Below are positions 17,739 through 25,193 of a DNA stretch of 64,000 nt, piece by piece. The notes beneath the pieces are model-generated. The model saw nothing but the letters and a program-made list of their open reading frames with translations. It was not told where the DNA came from and ran no database searches. The stretch is from Jiangella alkaliphila (GTDB lineage Bacteria > Actinomycetota > Actinomycetes > Jiangellales > Jiangellaceae). Both the position numbers and the translations under genes were made by a program. The stretch covers positions 7,534,001 through 7,598,000 of the forward strand of contig NZ_LT629791.1 of NCBI RefSeq assembly GCF_900105925.1, given 5' to 3'. Position 1 is the stretch's first letter; each line of letters begins with the position of its first letter.

Positions 17739-17753
17739 ACTGTACTGGTACAG
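17739..17753 (-). promoter_or_regulatory. MocR-like autoregulatory site: CTGTAC-CA-GTACAG with -10 TACAGT
   Basis: On the minus strand CTGTACCAGTACAGT contains a perfect 6-bp inverted repeat with a 2-nt centre. Its last six bases TACAGT fit TANNNT and end 7 nt before the ATG. GTAC half-sites fit GntR-family recognition. The same 13-mer covers the -10 box of the PaiB-like gene. Confidence 0.6.
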
Positions 17754-17765
17754 CTGGGGCCCTCC

Positions 17766-17834
17766 TTGCAATGAGCACGGATACGCACCACCAGGCGTGG
17801 CCGCCGGAGCGGTGCGTATTGGTGCTCATTGCAA
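17766..17834. repeat. Palindrome, family 2 copy B
   Basis: Arms 17766-17789 and 17811-17834 match at 22 of 24 positions with a 21-nt loop; outer sequence TTGCAATGAGCAC, inner ATACGCACC. It lies between the 3' end of the cupin gene and the start of the MocR-like gene, where it can terminate the deoA-cupin transcript. Confidence 0.88.
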
Positions 17835-17848
17835 AGCGCGGCGAACGG

Positions 17849-18202
17849 TCAGTCCGCCCGGCGCGCGAGGTCGGGCGCGAACGCCGGCAGGCAGACCGCG
17901 ACGTACTCCGCGCCGTCGGGGCCGGCTGTGTACCGGACCCGCTCGCCGGCCGCCGTGAACAGCGCCTGCCCGGCGGCGGCCGTGGTGCTGCCGCCGTCGT
18001 GCTCGACGACGACGCTGCCGCTCAGCACCAGCGTGATCTCGTCGAACTCCGGCGTCTGCGCGGGCTCGTCCCAGCCGGGCGGCGCCTGCATGCGGGCCAC
18101 CGAGACCGCGCCGTTCTGGGTCGCGACGCGACCGACGTACTCGTCGATGACCTTGCCGCCGGGCACCGGGATGCGCGCCGGCGCGTCGATCAGTCTGACC
18201 AT
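17849..18202 (-). CDS. Cupin-domain protein
   Basis: A 117-residue single-domain cupin: GGKVIDEYVGRVATQNGAVS, the first motif region GWDEPAQTPEFDEITLVLSG, where E and the following residues replace the classic HxH, and the second motif GQALFTAAGERVRYTAG. The usual metal-binding histidines are mostly absent, so it may be a binding or sensor protein rather than an enzyme. It follows deoA by 18 nt on the same strand and is probably co-transcribed, although a TANNNT box in the gap could give an extra leaderless start. Confidence 0.78.
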   Translation of the reverse strand: MVRLIDAPARIPVPGGKVIDEYVGRVATQNGAVSVARMQAPPGWDEPAQTPEFDEITLVLSGSVVVEHDGGSTTAAAGQALFTAAGERVRYTAGPDGAEYVAVCLPAFAPDLARRAD

Positions 18203-18208
18203 GACCCG

Positions 18209-18214
18209 AGCGTA
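18209..18214 (-). promoter_or_regulatory. Possible internal -10 box TACGCT for the cupin gene
   Basis: On the minus strand TACGCT ends 6 nt before the cupin ATG and lies between it and the deoA stop. There is no Shine-Dalgarno sequence for the cupin, so a leaderless transcript is possible. Confidence 0.35.
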
Positions 18215-18220
18215 GACGCG

Positions 18221-19519
18221 TCAGCCGACGCGGTCGATGACCAGCGGCGGCAGGTCCGGCCGGCCGCCCGCGGGCGCGATGAGGTACGCGCCGTCGAGGG
18301 CATCGAGCGCGCGGTCGAACCGGAGCGGCTCGTCGGTGTGCAGCGTCAGCAGCGGCTCGCCGGCACGGACGACGGCGCCCGGCTTGGCGTGCAGCTCCAC
18401 GCCCGCACCCGCCTGCACGGACTCGTCCTTGCGCGCCCGGCCGGCCCCGAGCCGCCAGGCCGCGACGCCGACCTGGTACGCGTCGAGCCTGGTCAGCAGG
18501 CCGGCCGCGGGCGCGAGGACGGCGTGCGTCTCGCGCGCGACCGGCAGCGGCGCGTCCGGGTCGCCGCCCTGGGCCGCGATCATCCGCCGCCAGACGTCCA
18601 TCGCCGACCCGTCCTTCAGCGCGTCGGCCGGGTCCTTGCCGCCGTCGAGCCCGGCCGCGGCCAGCATCTCGCGGGCGAGTGTGACCGTCAGCTCGACGAC
18701 GTCCTCGGGCCCGCCGCCGTCGAGCACCTCGACCGACTCGCGCACCTCCAGCGCGTTGCCGGCGGTCAGCCCGAGCGGCGTCTCCATGTTCGTGAGCAGC
18801 GCGACGGTGCGCACGCCGGCGTCGGTGCCGAGCGCGACCATCGTCTCGGCCAGCTCGCGCGCGGACTCGGCGTCCTTCATGAACGCGCCCGACCCGACCT
18901 TGACGTCGAGGACCAGCGCGCCGGTGCCCTCGGCGATCTTCTTGCTCATGATCGACGACGCGATCAGCGGGATCGCCTCGACGGTGCCGGTGACGTCGCG
19001 CAACGCGTACAGCTTCTTGTCCGCGGGCGCGAGGTCGTCGCCGGCGGCGCACACGACGGCACCGGCGCTGCGCAGCACGTCGAGCATCTCCTCGGCCGAC
19101 AGCGACGCCCGCCAGCCCGGGATCGACTCGAGCTTGTCCAGCGTGCCGCCGGTGTGGCCGAGGCCGCGGCCGGACAACTGCGGCACGGCGGCGCCGCACG
19201 CCGCGACCGCCGGCGCCAGCGGCAGGGTGATCTTGTCGCCGACGCCGCCGGTGGAGTGCTTGTCGGTGGTGCGTCGCTCGACGGCGGACCAGTCCATGCG
19301 CCGGCCGGTGCGGATCATCGCGTCGGTCCAGCGGGCGACCTCTCGCCGGGCCATGCCGTTGAGCAGGATCGCCATCGCCAGCGCCGACATCTGCTCGTCG
19401 GCCACGACGCCGCGCGTGTACGCGTCGACGACCCAGTCGATCTGCCCGTCGGACAGCTCGCCGCGGTCGCGCTTGGTCCGGATGACGTCGACGGCGTCGA
19501 AGGGTTCGGGTGCTGCCAT
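18221..19519 (-). CDS. deoA: Thymidine phosphorylase
   Basis: Cleaves thymidine or deoxyuridine with phosphate to the base and deoxyribose 1-phosphate. The 432-residue protein carries the family signature around residues 83-130 (DKHSTGGVGDKITLPLAPAV, then QLSGRGLGHTGGTLDKLES), phosphate-binding SIMSKKIAEGTGALVLDVKV, and the C-terminal pyrimidine phosphorylase domain ending with DEPLRFDRALDALDGAY. It belongs functionally with the nucleoside ABC transporter and cytidine deaminase upstream on the same strand, although a protease gene intervenes. Confidence 0.95.
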   Translation of the reverse strand: MAAPEPFDAVDVIRTKRDRGELSDGQIDWVVDAYTRGVVADEQMSALAMAILLNGMARREVARWTDAMIRTGRRMDWSAVERRTTDKHSTGGVGDKITLPLAPAVAACGAAVPQLSGRGLGHTGGTLDKLESIPGWRASLSAEEMLDVLRSAGAVVCAAGDDLAPADKKLYALRDVTGTVEAIPLIASSIMSKKIAEGTGALVLDVKVGSGAFMKDAESARELAETMVALGTDAGVRTVALLTNMETPLGLTAGNALEVRESVEVLDGGGPEDVVELTVTLAREMLAAAGLDGGKDPADALKDGSAMDVWRRMIAAQGGDPDAPLPVARETHAVLAPAAGLLTRLDAYQVGVAAWRLGAGRARKDESVQAGAGVELHAKPGAVVRAGEPLLTLHTDEPLRFDRALDALDGAYLIAPAGGRPDLPPLVIDRVG

Positions 19520-19601
19520 GGTGGGATCATCGCACTTCCGGCGCGCCCTTAGGCTGGCGGGATGACGGTGCGGCAGGTGTGCCGCTGGTGTCTCGTGACG
19601 C

Positions 19602-20546
19602 TCACGCGAGCCGCACGCCGAGCCGCTCCAGCACCGTGCCGATCGGGTTGCAGTAGGTGAGTCCCTGGCCGTTCGGGCCGCCGGTGTCGCTGCCGGCGAA
19701 GAGCAGGCCGATCGCCTCGCGGGTGTCGGGCCGGTAGACCAGCGAGCCGCTGTCGCCGCCGGCGGAGAAGCCGGACGAGCCGGTGCCGGTGACCTCGAGC
19801 TGGTCGTCGAAGTCGAGCACGCCGGACGGGTACTGGACGCTGATGCCGTCGATCTCGATGGCGCTGACCCGGCCCTGGGTGACGCCGGTGGTGCGGCCGG
19901 CCTTCTCGACAGCGATGTCGTCGGTGACGGCGACCCAGCCGGTCAGCGCTCCGCCCGGGTACTCCGCCGAGATCTCGACGCCGTCGTCGAGGCGGGCGGT
20001 GGCGGCGTCGACGAGGTTGGGCGCCACCTCGTCGAGGGCGACGGCGCCGTCGAGGACGCCGATGCGGTCGGCGGCCGCCGCACCGCCGTCGGCCGGACCC
20101 GGCTGGACGACGACGTCACCGGCGGCGCCGCGGTCGGAGTCGGCCAGCACGTGGTTGTTCGACAGCACCAGCACCGCGCCGGAGTCGTCGACGACGAACC
20201 CGCCGATCGTGCCCGCCGTCACGTCGAGGTGCGCCACGGACAGCCCCGGCCGCAGCGGCCGGTGGCGGCCCTGCAGCTCGCCGGGCTCCCACTGCTGCGC
20301 CCGCACCACGCCGACGTCGCGGATGTCGCACTCGTCACCGGCCAGTTCGCGGCCGGCGGCGATGACCTCGTCGGCCAGCTCGGACGGCCCGAACGTCCGC
20401 ACAGCCACCCCGTACCTGGCGGGGCCGACGACGCAGACGCCGACGGCGACGCCGCCGGTCGGTGTGTGCGGACGGGGTGGCGCGGCCAGGACCGCCGTCC
20501 GCCGGCGAAGTTCGGCCTTGATCTCACGCGCGGTCAGCAGCTCCAT
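19602..20546 (-). CDS. Trypsin-fold serine protease without signal peptide
   Basis: 314 residues with a complete chymotrypsin-fold triad: His132 in LSNNHVLAD, Asp180 in NLVDAATARL, and Ser266 in SAGGDSGSLVY. Conserved late features are QLEVTGTGSSGFSAGG and AIGLLFAGSDTGG. There is no export signal: the N-terminus MELLTAREIKAELRRRTAVL is charged and amphipathic, so it is likely cytoplasmic or leaves by another route. GGGAG lies 5 nt before the ATG. It sits 38 nt downstream of cdd and 82 nt upstream of deoA on the same strand, an unexpected member of a nucleoside operon. Confidence 0.85.
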   Translation of the reverse strand: MELLTAREIKAELRRRTAVLAAPPRPHTPTGGVAVGVCVVGPARYGVAVRTFGPSELADEVIAAGRELAGDECDIRDVGVVRAQQWEPGELQGRHRPLRPGLSVAHLDVTAGTIGGFVVDDSGAVLVLSNNHVLADSDRGAAGDVVVQPGPADGGAAAADRIGVLDGAVALDEVAPNLVDAATARLDDGVEISAEYPGGALTGWVAVTDDIAVEKAGRTTGVTQGRVSAIEIDGISVQYPSGVLDFDDQLEVTGTGSSGFSAGGDSGSLVYRPDTREAIGLLFAGSDTGGPNGQGLTYCNPIGTVLERLGVRLA

Positions 20547-20584
20547 GGCGACTCCCGGGGACGGTCGACGGTGGGAGTCCCACC

Positions 20585-20986
20585 CTACGGGCGGTCAGGC
20601 AGGTCCTCGGGGCCGAACGCCTGCGGCAGCACCTGGTCCATCGTCTGGATCCCGAGCGGCGTCTCGACCAGCAGCTCCGCGCCGCCGTGCTCCCACAGCA
20701 GCTGGCGGCAGCGGCCGCACGGCATGATCAGGTGCCGGTCCGCGCCGCCGACGCAGGTGAACGCGACCAGCCGGCCGCCACCGCCGGCGACCAGCGACGA
20801 CACCAGCCCGCACTCGGCGCACAGTGTGACGCCGTAGGCGGCGTTCTCGACGTTGCAGCCGGTGACGACGCGGCCGTCGTCGACCATCGCCGCCGCGCCG
20901 ACCGGGAACCCGGAGTACGGGGCGTAGGCGCGCGCGGCCACCTCGACGGCGGCCGCGCGCAACGCGGCCCAGTCGATCGACGTCAC
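20585..20986 (-). CDS. cdd: Cytidine deaminase
   Basis: Deaminates cytidine and deoxycytidine to uridine derivatives. The 133-residue single-domain form has substrate-binding AYAPYSGFPVGAA and NVENAAYGVTLCAECGL, with the zinc ligand and catalytic glutamate in CAE, and the second zinc site in PCGRCRQLLWEHG. The GTG start overlaps the stop of the upstream permease as GTGA, giving translational coupling. It supplies uridine and deoxyuridine downstream of nucleoside import. Confidence 0.95.
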   Translation of the reverse strand: MTSIDWAALRAAAVEVAARAYAPYSGFPVGAAAMVDDGRVVTGCNVENAAYGVTLCAECGLVSSLVAGGGGRLVAFTCVGGADRHLIMPCGRCRQLLWEHGGAELLVETPLGIQTMDQVLPQAFGPEDLPDRP

Positions 20987-22269
20987 GACTTCACGTAGGG
21001 TTCGCCGTCCGCGGCCGGCGCCCGCACGCGGCCGACCAGCCCGGCGACCGCGAAGATCGTCAGGATGTACGGCAGCATCAGCATGAACTCGCTCGGGATC
21101 GGCGTGCCGATGATGCCCAGCACGCTCTGCAGGTTGTTGGCGAACCCGAACAGCAGCGCCGCGCCGAGCGCGCCCAGCGGGCTCCACCGGCCGAAGATCA
21201 TCGCGGCCAGCGCGATGAAGCCCTGGCCGGCGGACATCTCGCGGCTGAACGCGCCGACGTTGCCGAGTGTGAAGAACGCACCGCCGAGCCCGGCCACGGC
21301 GCCGCCGAGCAGGACGTTGCGGAACCGCACGGTGTTGACGCGGATGCCGAGCGTGTCGGCCGCCTTCGGGTGCTCGCCGACGGCGCGGACGCGCAGGCCC
21401 CAGCGGGTGCGGAACAGCGCGACGTGCACGAGCGCGACCGTGACGTACATGGCGTAGACGATGATCGTCTGCTCGAACAGCACCGGCCCGATCACCGGGA
21501 TCTCGCTGAGCAGCGGGATCTCCACCCGCGGCAGTGTGCCGGGGCTGTTCCAGGTCGCCGCCTCGGGCGCCAGCAGCTGGCCGTAGAGGAAGTTCGTCAC
21601 GCCCAGCACCAGCACGTTCAGCACGACGCCGACGATGATCTGGTTGACGATGTACTTGATCGCGAACACCGCCAGCACGAACGCCACCAGCAACCCGGCC
21701 ACGATCGCAGCGACCAGCCCGGCGTACAGGCTCCCGGTCAGCGTCGCGACGACGGCGGACAGGAACGCACCGGCCAGCAGCTGGCCCTCGATGGCGATGT
21801 TGATGACGCCGGCCCGCTCGCACAGCACACCGGACAGCGCGCCGAACACCAGCGGCACCGACAGCGCGAGCGCGCCCTGCATCAGCGACGTGAACGAGAT
21901 CTGCTCGCCGGCCACCGCCCAGACCAGGAACGCCAGCACGAACGCGATCGCGAACAGCACGGTCAGCCAACTCGGCACCGCCTGACCGGCGCGCACCAGC
22001 CAGGCCGCGTACAGCGCGATGACGACGCACACCAGCGACAGCCCGAGCGCGACCGGCCGCGACGACAGCGCCAGCGGGTCGATCTGCCAGGCGTCGGAGC
22101 CGGTCGAGATGCCGAACGTGCTGGTCTGGCCGGACTCGCCGAGGATGCCGAACGCGATGAGCGCGACCAGCGCCAGGAGAGCGAACGCGATGGGCGCCTT
22201 CCAGCTCGGCCGGACGGCGAGGTCCTGAACGGTCGGCGCGGGCGATGCCGTGACTGTCGACGCGCTCAC
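20983..22269 (-). CDS. Nucleoside ABC transporter permease (second subunit)
   Basis: A 428-residue polytopic permease of the BPD_transp_2 family (RbsC-like). About ten hydrophobic helices are visible, beginning after a charged N-terminal 35 residues (APIAFALLALVALIAFGILG) and including VCERAGVINIAIEGQLLAGA-type sequence (here GVLCERAGVINIAIEGQ), LNVLVLGVTNFLYGQLLA, and RTRWGLRVRAVGEHPKAADT, the conserved cytoplasmic loop contacting the ATPase. GTG 22269 overlaps the previous permease stop as GTGA. Pairs with the 22266-23516 permease as heterodimer. Confidence 0.9.
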   Translation of the reverse strand: MSASTVTASPAPTVQDLAVRPSWKAPIAFALLALVALIAFGILGESGQTSTFGISTGSDAWQIDPLALSSRPVALGLSLVCVVIALYAAWLVRAGQAVPSWLTVLFAIAFVLAFLVWAVAGEQISFTSLMQGALALSVPLVFGALSGVLCERAGVINIAIEGQLLAGAFLSAVVATLTGSLYAGLVAAIVAGLLVAFVLAVFAIKYIVNQIIVGVVLNVLVLGVTNFLYGQLLAPEAATWNSPGTLPRVEIPLLSEIPVIGPVLFEQTIIVYAMYVTVALVHVALFRTRWGLRVRAVGEHPKAADTLGIRVNTVRFRNVLLGGAVAGLGGAFFTLGNVGAFSREMSAGQGFIALAAMIFGRWSPLGALGAALLFGFANNLQSVLGIIGTPIPSEFMLMLPYILTIFAVAGLVGRVRAPAADGEPYVKS

Positions 22270-23516
22270 GCGCCCCACCCCCTCTGCAGCCCGGCGACGG
22301 GTTGGCCGGCCGAGCGCACGGGCACCCGGAAGATGGCCCGCACCAGCGGCGGCGCCGCGATGAACAGCACGATGAGCGACTGGATGACGACGATGATGTC
22401 GATGGGCGTGCCGGTGCTGGCCTGCATGGGCACGCCGCCGGCGCGCAGCGCGCCGAACAGCAGGCCCGCGGCCACCGTCCCCCACGGACTGGCCCGGCCG
22501 AGCAGCGCGACGGTGATCGCGTCGAAGCCGATGCCGGCGGAGATGCCCGCGGTGAGGTAACGCTCGGTGCCGAGCACCTGCATGACGCCCGCGAGCCCGG
22601 CCAGCCCACCGGCCAGCAGCATCACCCAGATGTAGGTGCGGCTGACGGACATGCCGGCGGTGCGCGCGGCGTTCGGGTTGGCGCCGACCGCGCGGAACTC
22701 GAAGCCCATGGTGCTGCGCTCGAGCAGCCACCACACGCCGACGGCGGCGAGGATCACCAGCACGAACCCGAGGTGCAGCCGCGAGTCGTCGAAGAACCGC
22801 GTCAGCTGGGCGGAGTCGTCGACGATCGGGCTGACCGGGTTCGACGCGCCCGGCCGCTGGAACGCCGTCGTCGTCAGCAGGTAGGCGATGAGGAACCGCG
22901 CCACGTAGTTGAGCATGATCGTGACGATGACCTCGTGGGCGCCGGTGCGCGCCTTCAGCAGGCCCACGACGCCGCCCCAGATCGCGCCGCCCACGATGCC
23001 GGCCAGCACGCCGACGATCAGGTGCAGGCCGGTCGGCAGGTGCCAGGCGAAGCCGACGTAGCCGGCCAGGATGGCGCCCAGGATGATCTGGCCCTCGGCG
23101 CCGATGTTGAACAGGCCGGCGCGGAAGGCCAGCGCGATGCCGAGGCCGGCCGCGATCAGCGGCGCCGCGTTGGTCGCGGTCTCGGCCAGCGGGCGCAGCG
23201 CGCGGCCGACGATGTACTCGTTGACGTCGATGATGGAGCCGGTGAACAGCGCGCCATAGGCGTCGCTGACGGCGCTCCAGGCGGCCGAGAAGGTGTCGCC
23301 GGGCCGGGAGAAGAAGTAGTCGGCGCGGTCCTGCACGTCCGGGTCCGACACGGCGATCAGCACCGCGCCGATGAGCAGCGCCAGCACCACCGAGAGGATG
23401 GTCACCAGGATGCTGCCGCTGGTCAGCTCGCGCATGAACCGCTGGAAGACGGTCTCCTGAGGCGGCGAGGGCGGCTCCTCGGGCGCGCTCTCCGCGGGCG
23501 GCTTGGTCTCGGTCAC
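22266..23516 (-). CDS. Nucleoside ABC transporter permease (first subunit)
   Basis: 416 residues. A proline/glutamate-rich cytoplasmic N-terminus (PPAESAPEEPPSPPQ) precedes membrane helices such as SILVTILSVVLALLIGAVL. Diagnostic BPD_transp_2 motifs are RAGLFNIGAEGQIILGAILA, VIVTIMLNYVARFLIAYLL, and EFRAVGANPNAARTAGMSVS as ATPase-coupling loop. The ATG overlaps the ATPase stop (ATGA). An extended periplasmic region around residues 75-115 is typical of the larger permease in YufP/NupP-like systems. Confidence 0.9.
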   Translation of the reverse strand: MTETKPPAESAPEEPPSPPQETVFQRFMRELTSGSILVTILSVVLALLIGAVLIAVSDPDVQDRADYFFSRPGDTFSAAWSAVSDAYGALFTGSIIDVNEYIVGRALRPLAETATNAAPLIAAGLGIALAFRAGLFNIGAEGQIILGAILAGYVGFAWHLPTGLHLIVGVLAGIVGGAIWGGVVGLLKARTGAHEVIVTIMLNYVARFLIAYLLTTTAFQRPGASNPVSPIVDDSAQLTRFFDDSRLHLGFVLVILAAVGVWWLLERSTMGFEFRAVGANPNAARTAGMSVSRTYIWVMLLAGGLAGLAGVMQVLGTERYLTAGISAGIGFDAITVALLGRASPWGTVAAGLLFGALRAGGVPMQASTGTPIDIIVVIQSLIVLFIAAPPLVRAIFRVPVRSAGQPVAGLQRGWGA

Positions 23517-25096
23517 GGCTGTCCGTCCTTCGGGGCGTCGTCGTCGACGGCGAGCGAGACCTCCGTCGGGTGCGCCTCGGCCTCCGCTTGCGCTTCGTCG
23601 GGCGCGATGCCGGCCATCATCAGGCCGAGCACGTCGCGGCCGGTGTCGCCGGGCACGATGCCGACGACGCGGCCGCGGTACATGACGGCGATGCGGTCGG
23701 CCAGCGCGCTGATCTCGTCCAGCTCGGTGGAGACGATGATGACCGGCGTGCCGTGGTCGCGTTCGCGGACGATGCGTTTGTGCACGAACTCGATGGAGCC
23801 GACGTCGAGGCCGCGGGTCGGCTGGGCGGCGATGAACAGCTTCAGCGGCCGCGACAGCTCGCGCGCGACGACCACCTTCTGCTGGTTGCCGCCCGACAGC
23901 GTCCCCGCCGGGGTGTCGATGCCGCTGGTGCGGATGTCGAACTCCTCGACCCGCTGCTCGGCGTTGCGGGCCAGCTCGGAACCGCGCAGCGACAGCCCGC
24001 GCGCGAACGGCGCCCGCTTGTAGAGGTCGAGGACGAGGTTCTCCGCGACGGAGAAGCTGGAGACGATGCCGTCGACGGTGCGGTCCTCGGGCACGAACCC
24101 GACGCCGGCGTTCAGCACGTCGTCGACGCCGCGGCCGAGCAGCTCGTTGCCGTCCAGCCGGATCGACCCGGTCACGTGCTCCTGCACGCCGAGGATCGCC
24201 TCGACCAGCTCCGTCTGGCCGTTGCCCTGGACGCCGCCGACGGCGAGGATCTCGCCGCCGCGCACGTCGAAGGAGACGTGGTCGACGAGGGTGGAGCCGC
24301 GCTCGTCGACGACGCTGAGGTCGGTGACGGAGAACGCGACGTCGCCGGGCTGGGCCGGCGCCTTGTCGACGGTGAGGCTGACGGCGCGGCCGACCATCAT
24401 CGAGGCCAGCTCGCCCTCGGACGCGCCCGGCGACGCCTCGCCGACGACGGCGCCGCGGCGGATGACGGTGATGCGGTCGGCGATGGCCTTGACCTCGCGC
24501 AGCTTGTGCGTGATGAACACGATCGACGTGCCGTCGGCCTTGAGCTGGCGCATGATCGCGATCAGCTCGTCGGTCTCCTGCGGAGTCAGCACCGCGGTCG
24601 GCTCGTCGAGGATCAGCACGTCGGCCTTGCGGACCAGCGCCTTGATGATCTCGACCCGCTGCTGGACGCCCACGGGGAGATCCTCGACGTAGGCGTCGGG
24701 GTCGACGTTGAAGCCGTAGCGATCGGAGATCTCGCGGACGTCGCGCCGGGCCGCCTCCATGTCGAGCAGCCGACCGGCGCCGACGTGCTCCTGGCCGAGC
24801 ATGACGTTCTCGGCGACGGTGAACACCGGGACCAGCATGAAGTGCTGGTGGACCATGCCGATGCCGGCGGCCATGGCGTCGCCCGGGCCGGCGAAGGCCA
24901 CCTTCTGCTCGTCGACGACGATCTGGCCGTCGTCGGGCTGGTAGAGGCCGTACAGCACGTTCATCAACGTGCTCTTGCCGGCCCCGTTCTCACCGAGCAG
25001 GCAGTGGATCTCACCGGGCTCGACCACCAGGTCGATGGCATCGTTGGCCACCAGGCTGCCGAAGCGCTTGGTGATGCCGCGCAGTTCGAGCTTCAA
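23513..25096 (-). CDS. Nucleoside ABC transporter ATPase, two fused nucleotide-binding domains
   Basis: 527 residues, RbsA/YufO type. Domain 1: Walker A LLGENGAGKSTLMNVLYGL, Q-loop IGMVHQHFMLVP, signature LPVGVQQRVEIIKAL, Walker B VLILDEPTAVLTPQE, switch VFITHKLREV. Domain 2: degenerate Walker A GGVQGNGQTELVEAI and LSGGNQQKVVVAREL followed by LFIAAQPTRGLDVGS, the usual asymmetry of this family. The TTG at 25096 with GGAGG about 10 nt upstream gives the expected N-terminus LKLELRGITKRFG. It energises uptake through the two downstream-encoded permeases. Confidence 0.9.
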   Translation of the reverse strand: MKLELRGITKRFGSLVANDAIDLVVEPGEIHCLLGENGAGKSTLMNVLYGLYQPDDGQIVVDEQKVAFAGPGDAMAAGIGMVHQHFMLVPVFTVAENVMLGQEHVGAGRLLDMEAARRDVREISDRYGFNVDPDAYVEDLPVGVQQRVEIIKALVRKADVLILDEPTAVLTPQETDELIAIMRQLKADGTSIVFITHKLREVKAIADRITVIRRGAVVGEASPGASEGELASMMVGRAVSLTVDKAPAQPGDVAFSVTDLSVVDERGSTLVDHVSFDVRGGEILAVGGVQGNGQTELVEAILGVQEHVTGSIRLDGNELLGRGVDDVLNAGVGFVPEDRTVDGIVSSFSVAENLVLDLYKRAPFARGLSLRGSELARNAEQRVEEFDIRTSGIDTPAGTLSGGNQQKVVVARELSRPLKLFIAAQPTRGLDVGSIEFVHKRIVRERDHGTPVIIVSTELDEISALADRIAVMYRGRVVGIVPGDTGRDVLGLMMAGIAPDEAQAEAEAHPTEVSLAVDDDAPKDGQP

Positions 25097-25144
25097 CGGC
25101 CGACCGCCCTCCTCGTGGTGCGGAGCGAAGTGAGCACGACCGTA

Positions 25145-25177
25145 CCCCGAACGGCCCGCGATCCGAGCCGTTCGGGG
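25145..25177 (-). terminator. Hairpin between binding-protein and ATPase genes (attenuator)
   Basis: CCCCGAACGGC pairs perfectly with GCCGTTCGGGG around an 11-nt loop, 16 nt after the Bmp-lipoprotein stop. In an operon this position commonly leaves more transcript of the binding protein than of the membrane components. Confidence 0.7.
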
Positions 25178-25193
25178 TGGCCGTGACTGCCTG

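Noticed and set aside
17849..18202. Treating the cupin as a metal-dependent dioxygenase
   Set aside because: The usual metal-binding His residues of the two cupin motifs are largely missing.
16364..19552. Over 1000-codon open frame on the plus strand across mocR, cupin and deoA
   Set aside because: It is antisense to three well-supported genes, has no family features and shows Arg/Gly/Val-rich composition typical of shadow frames.
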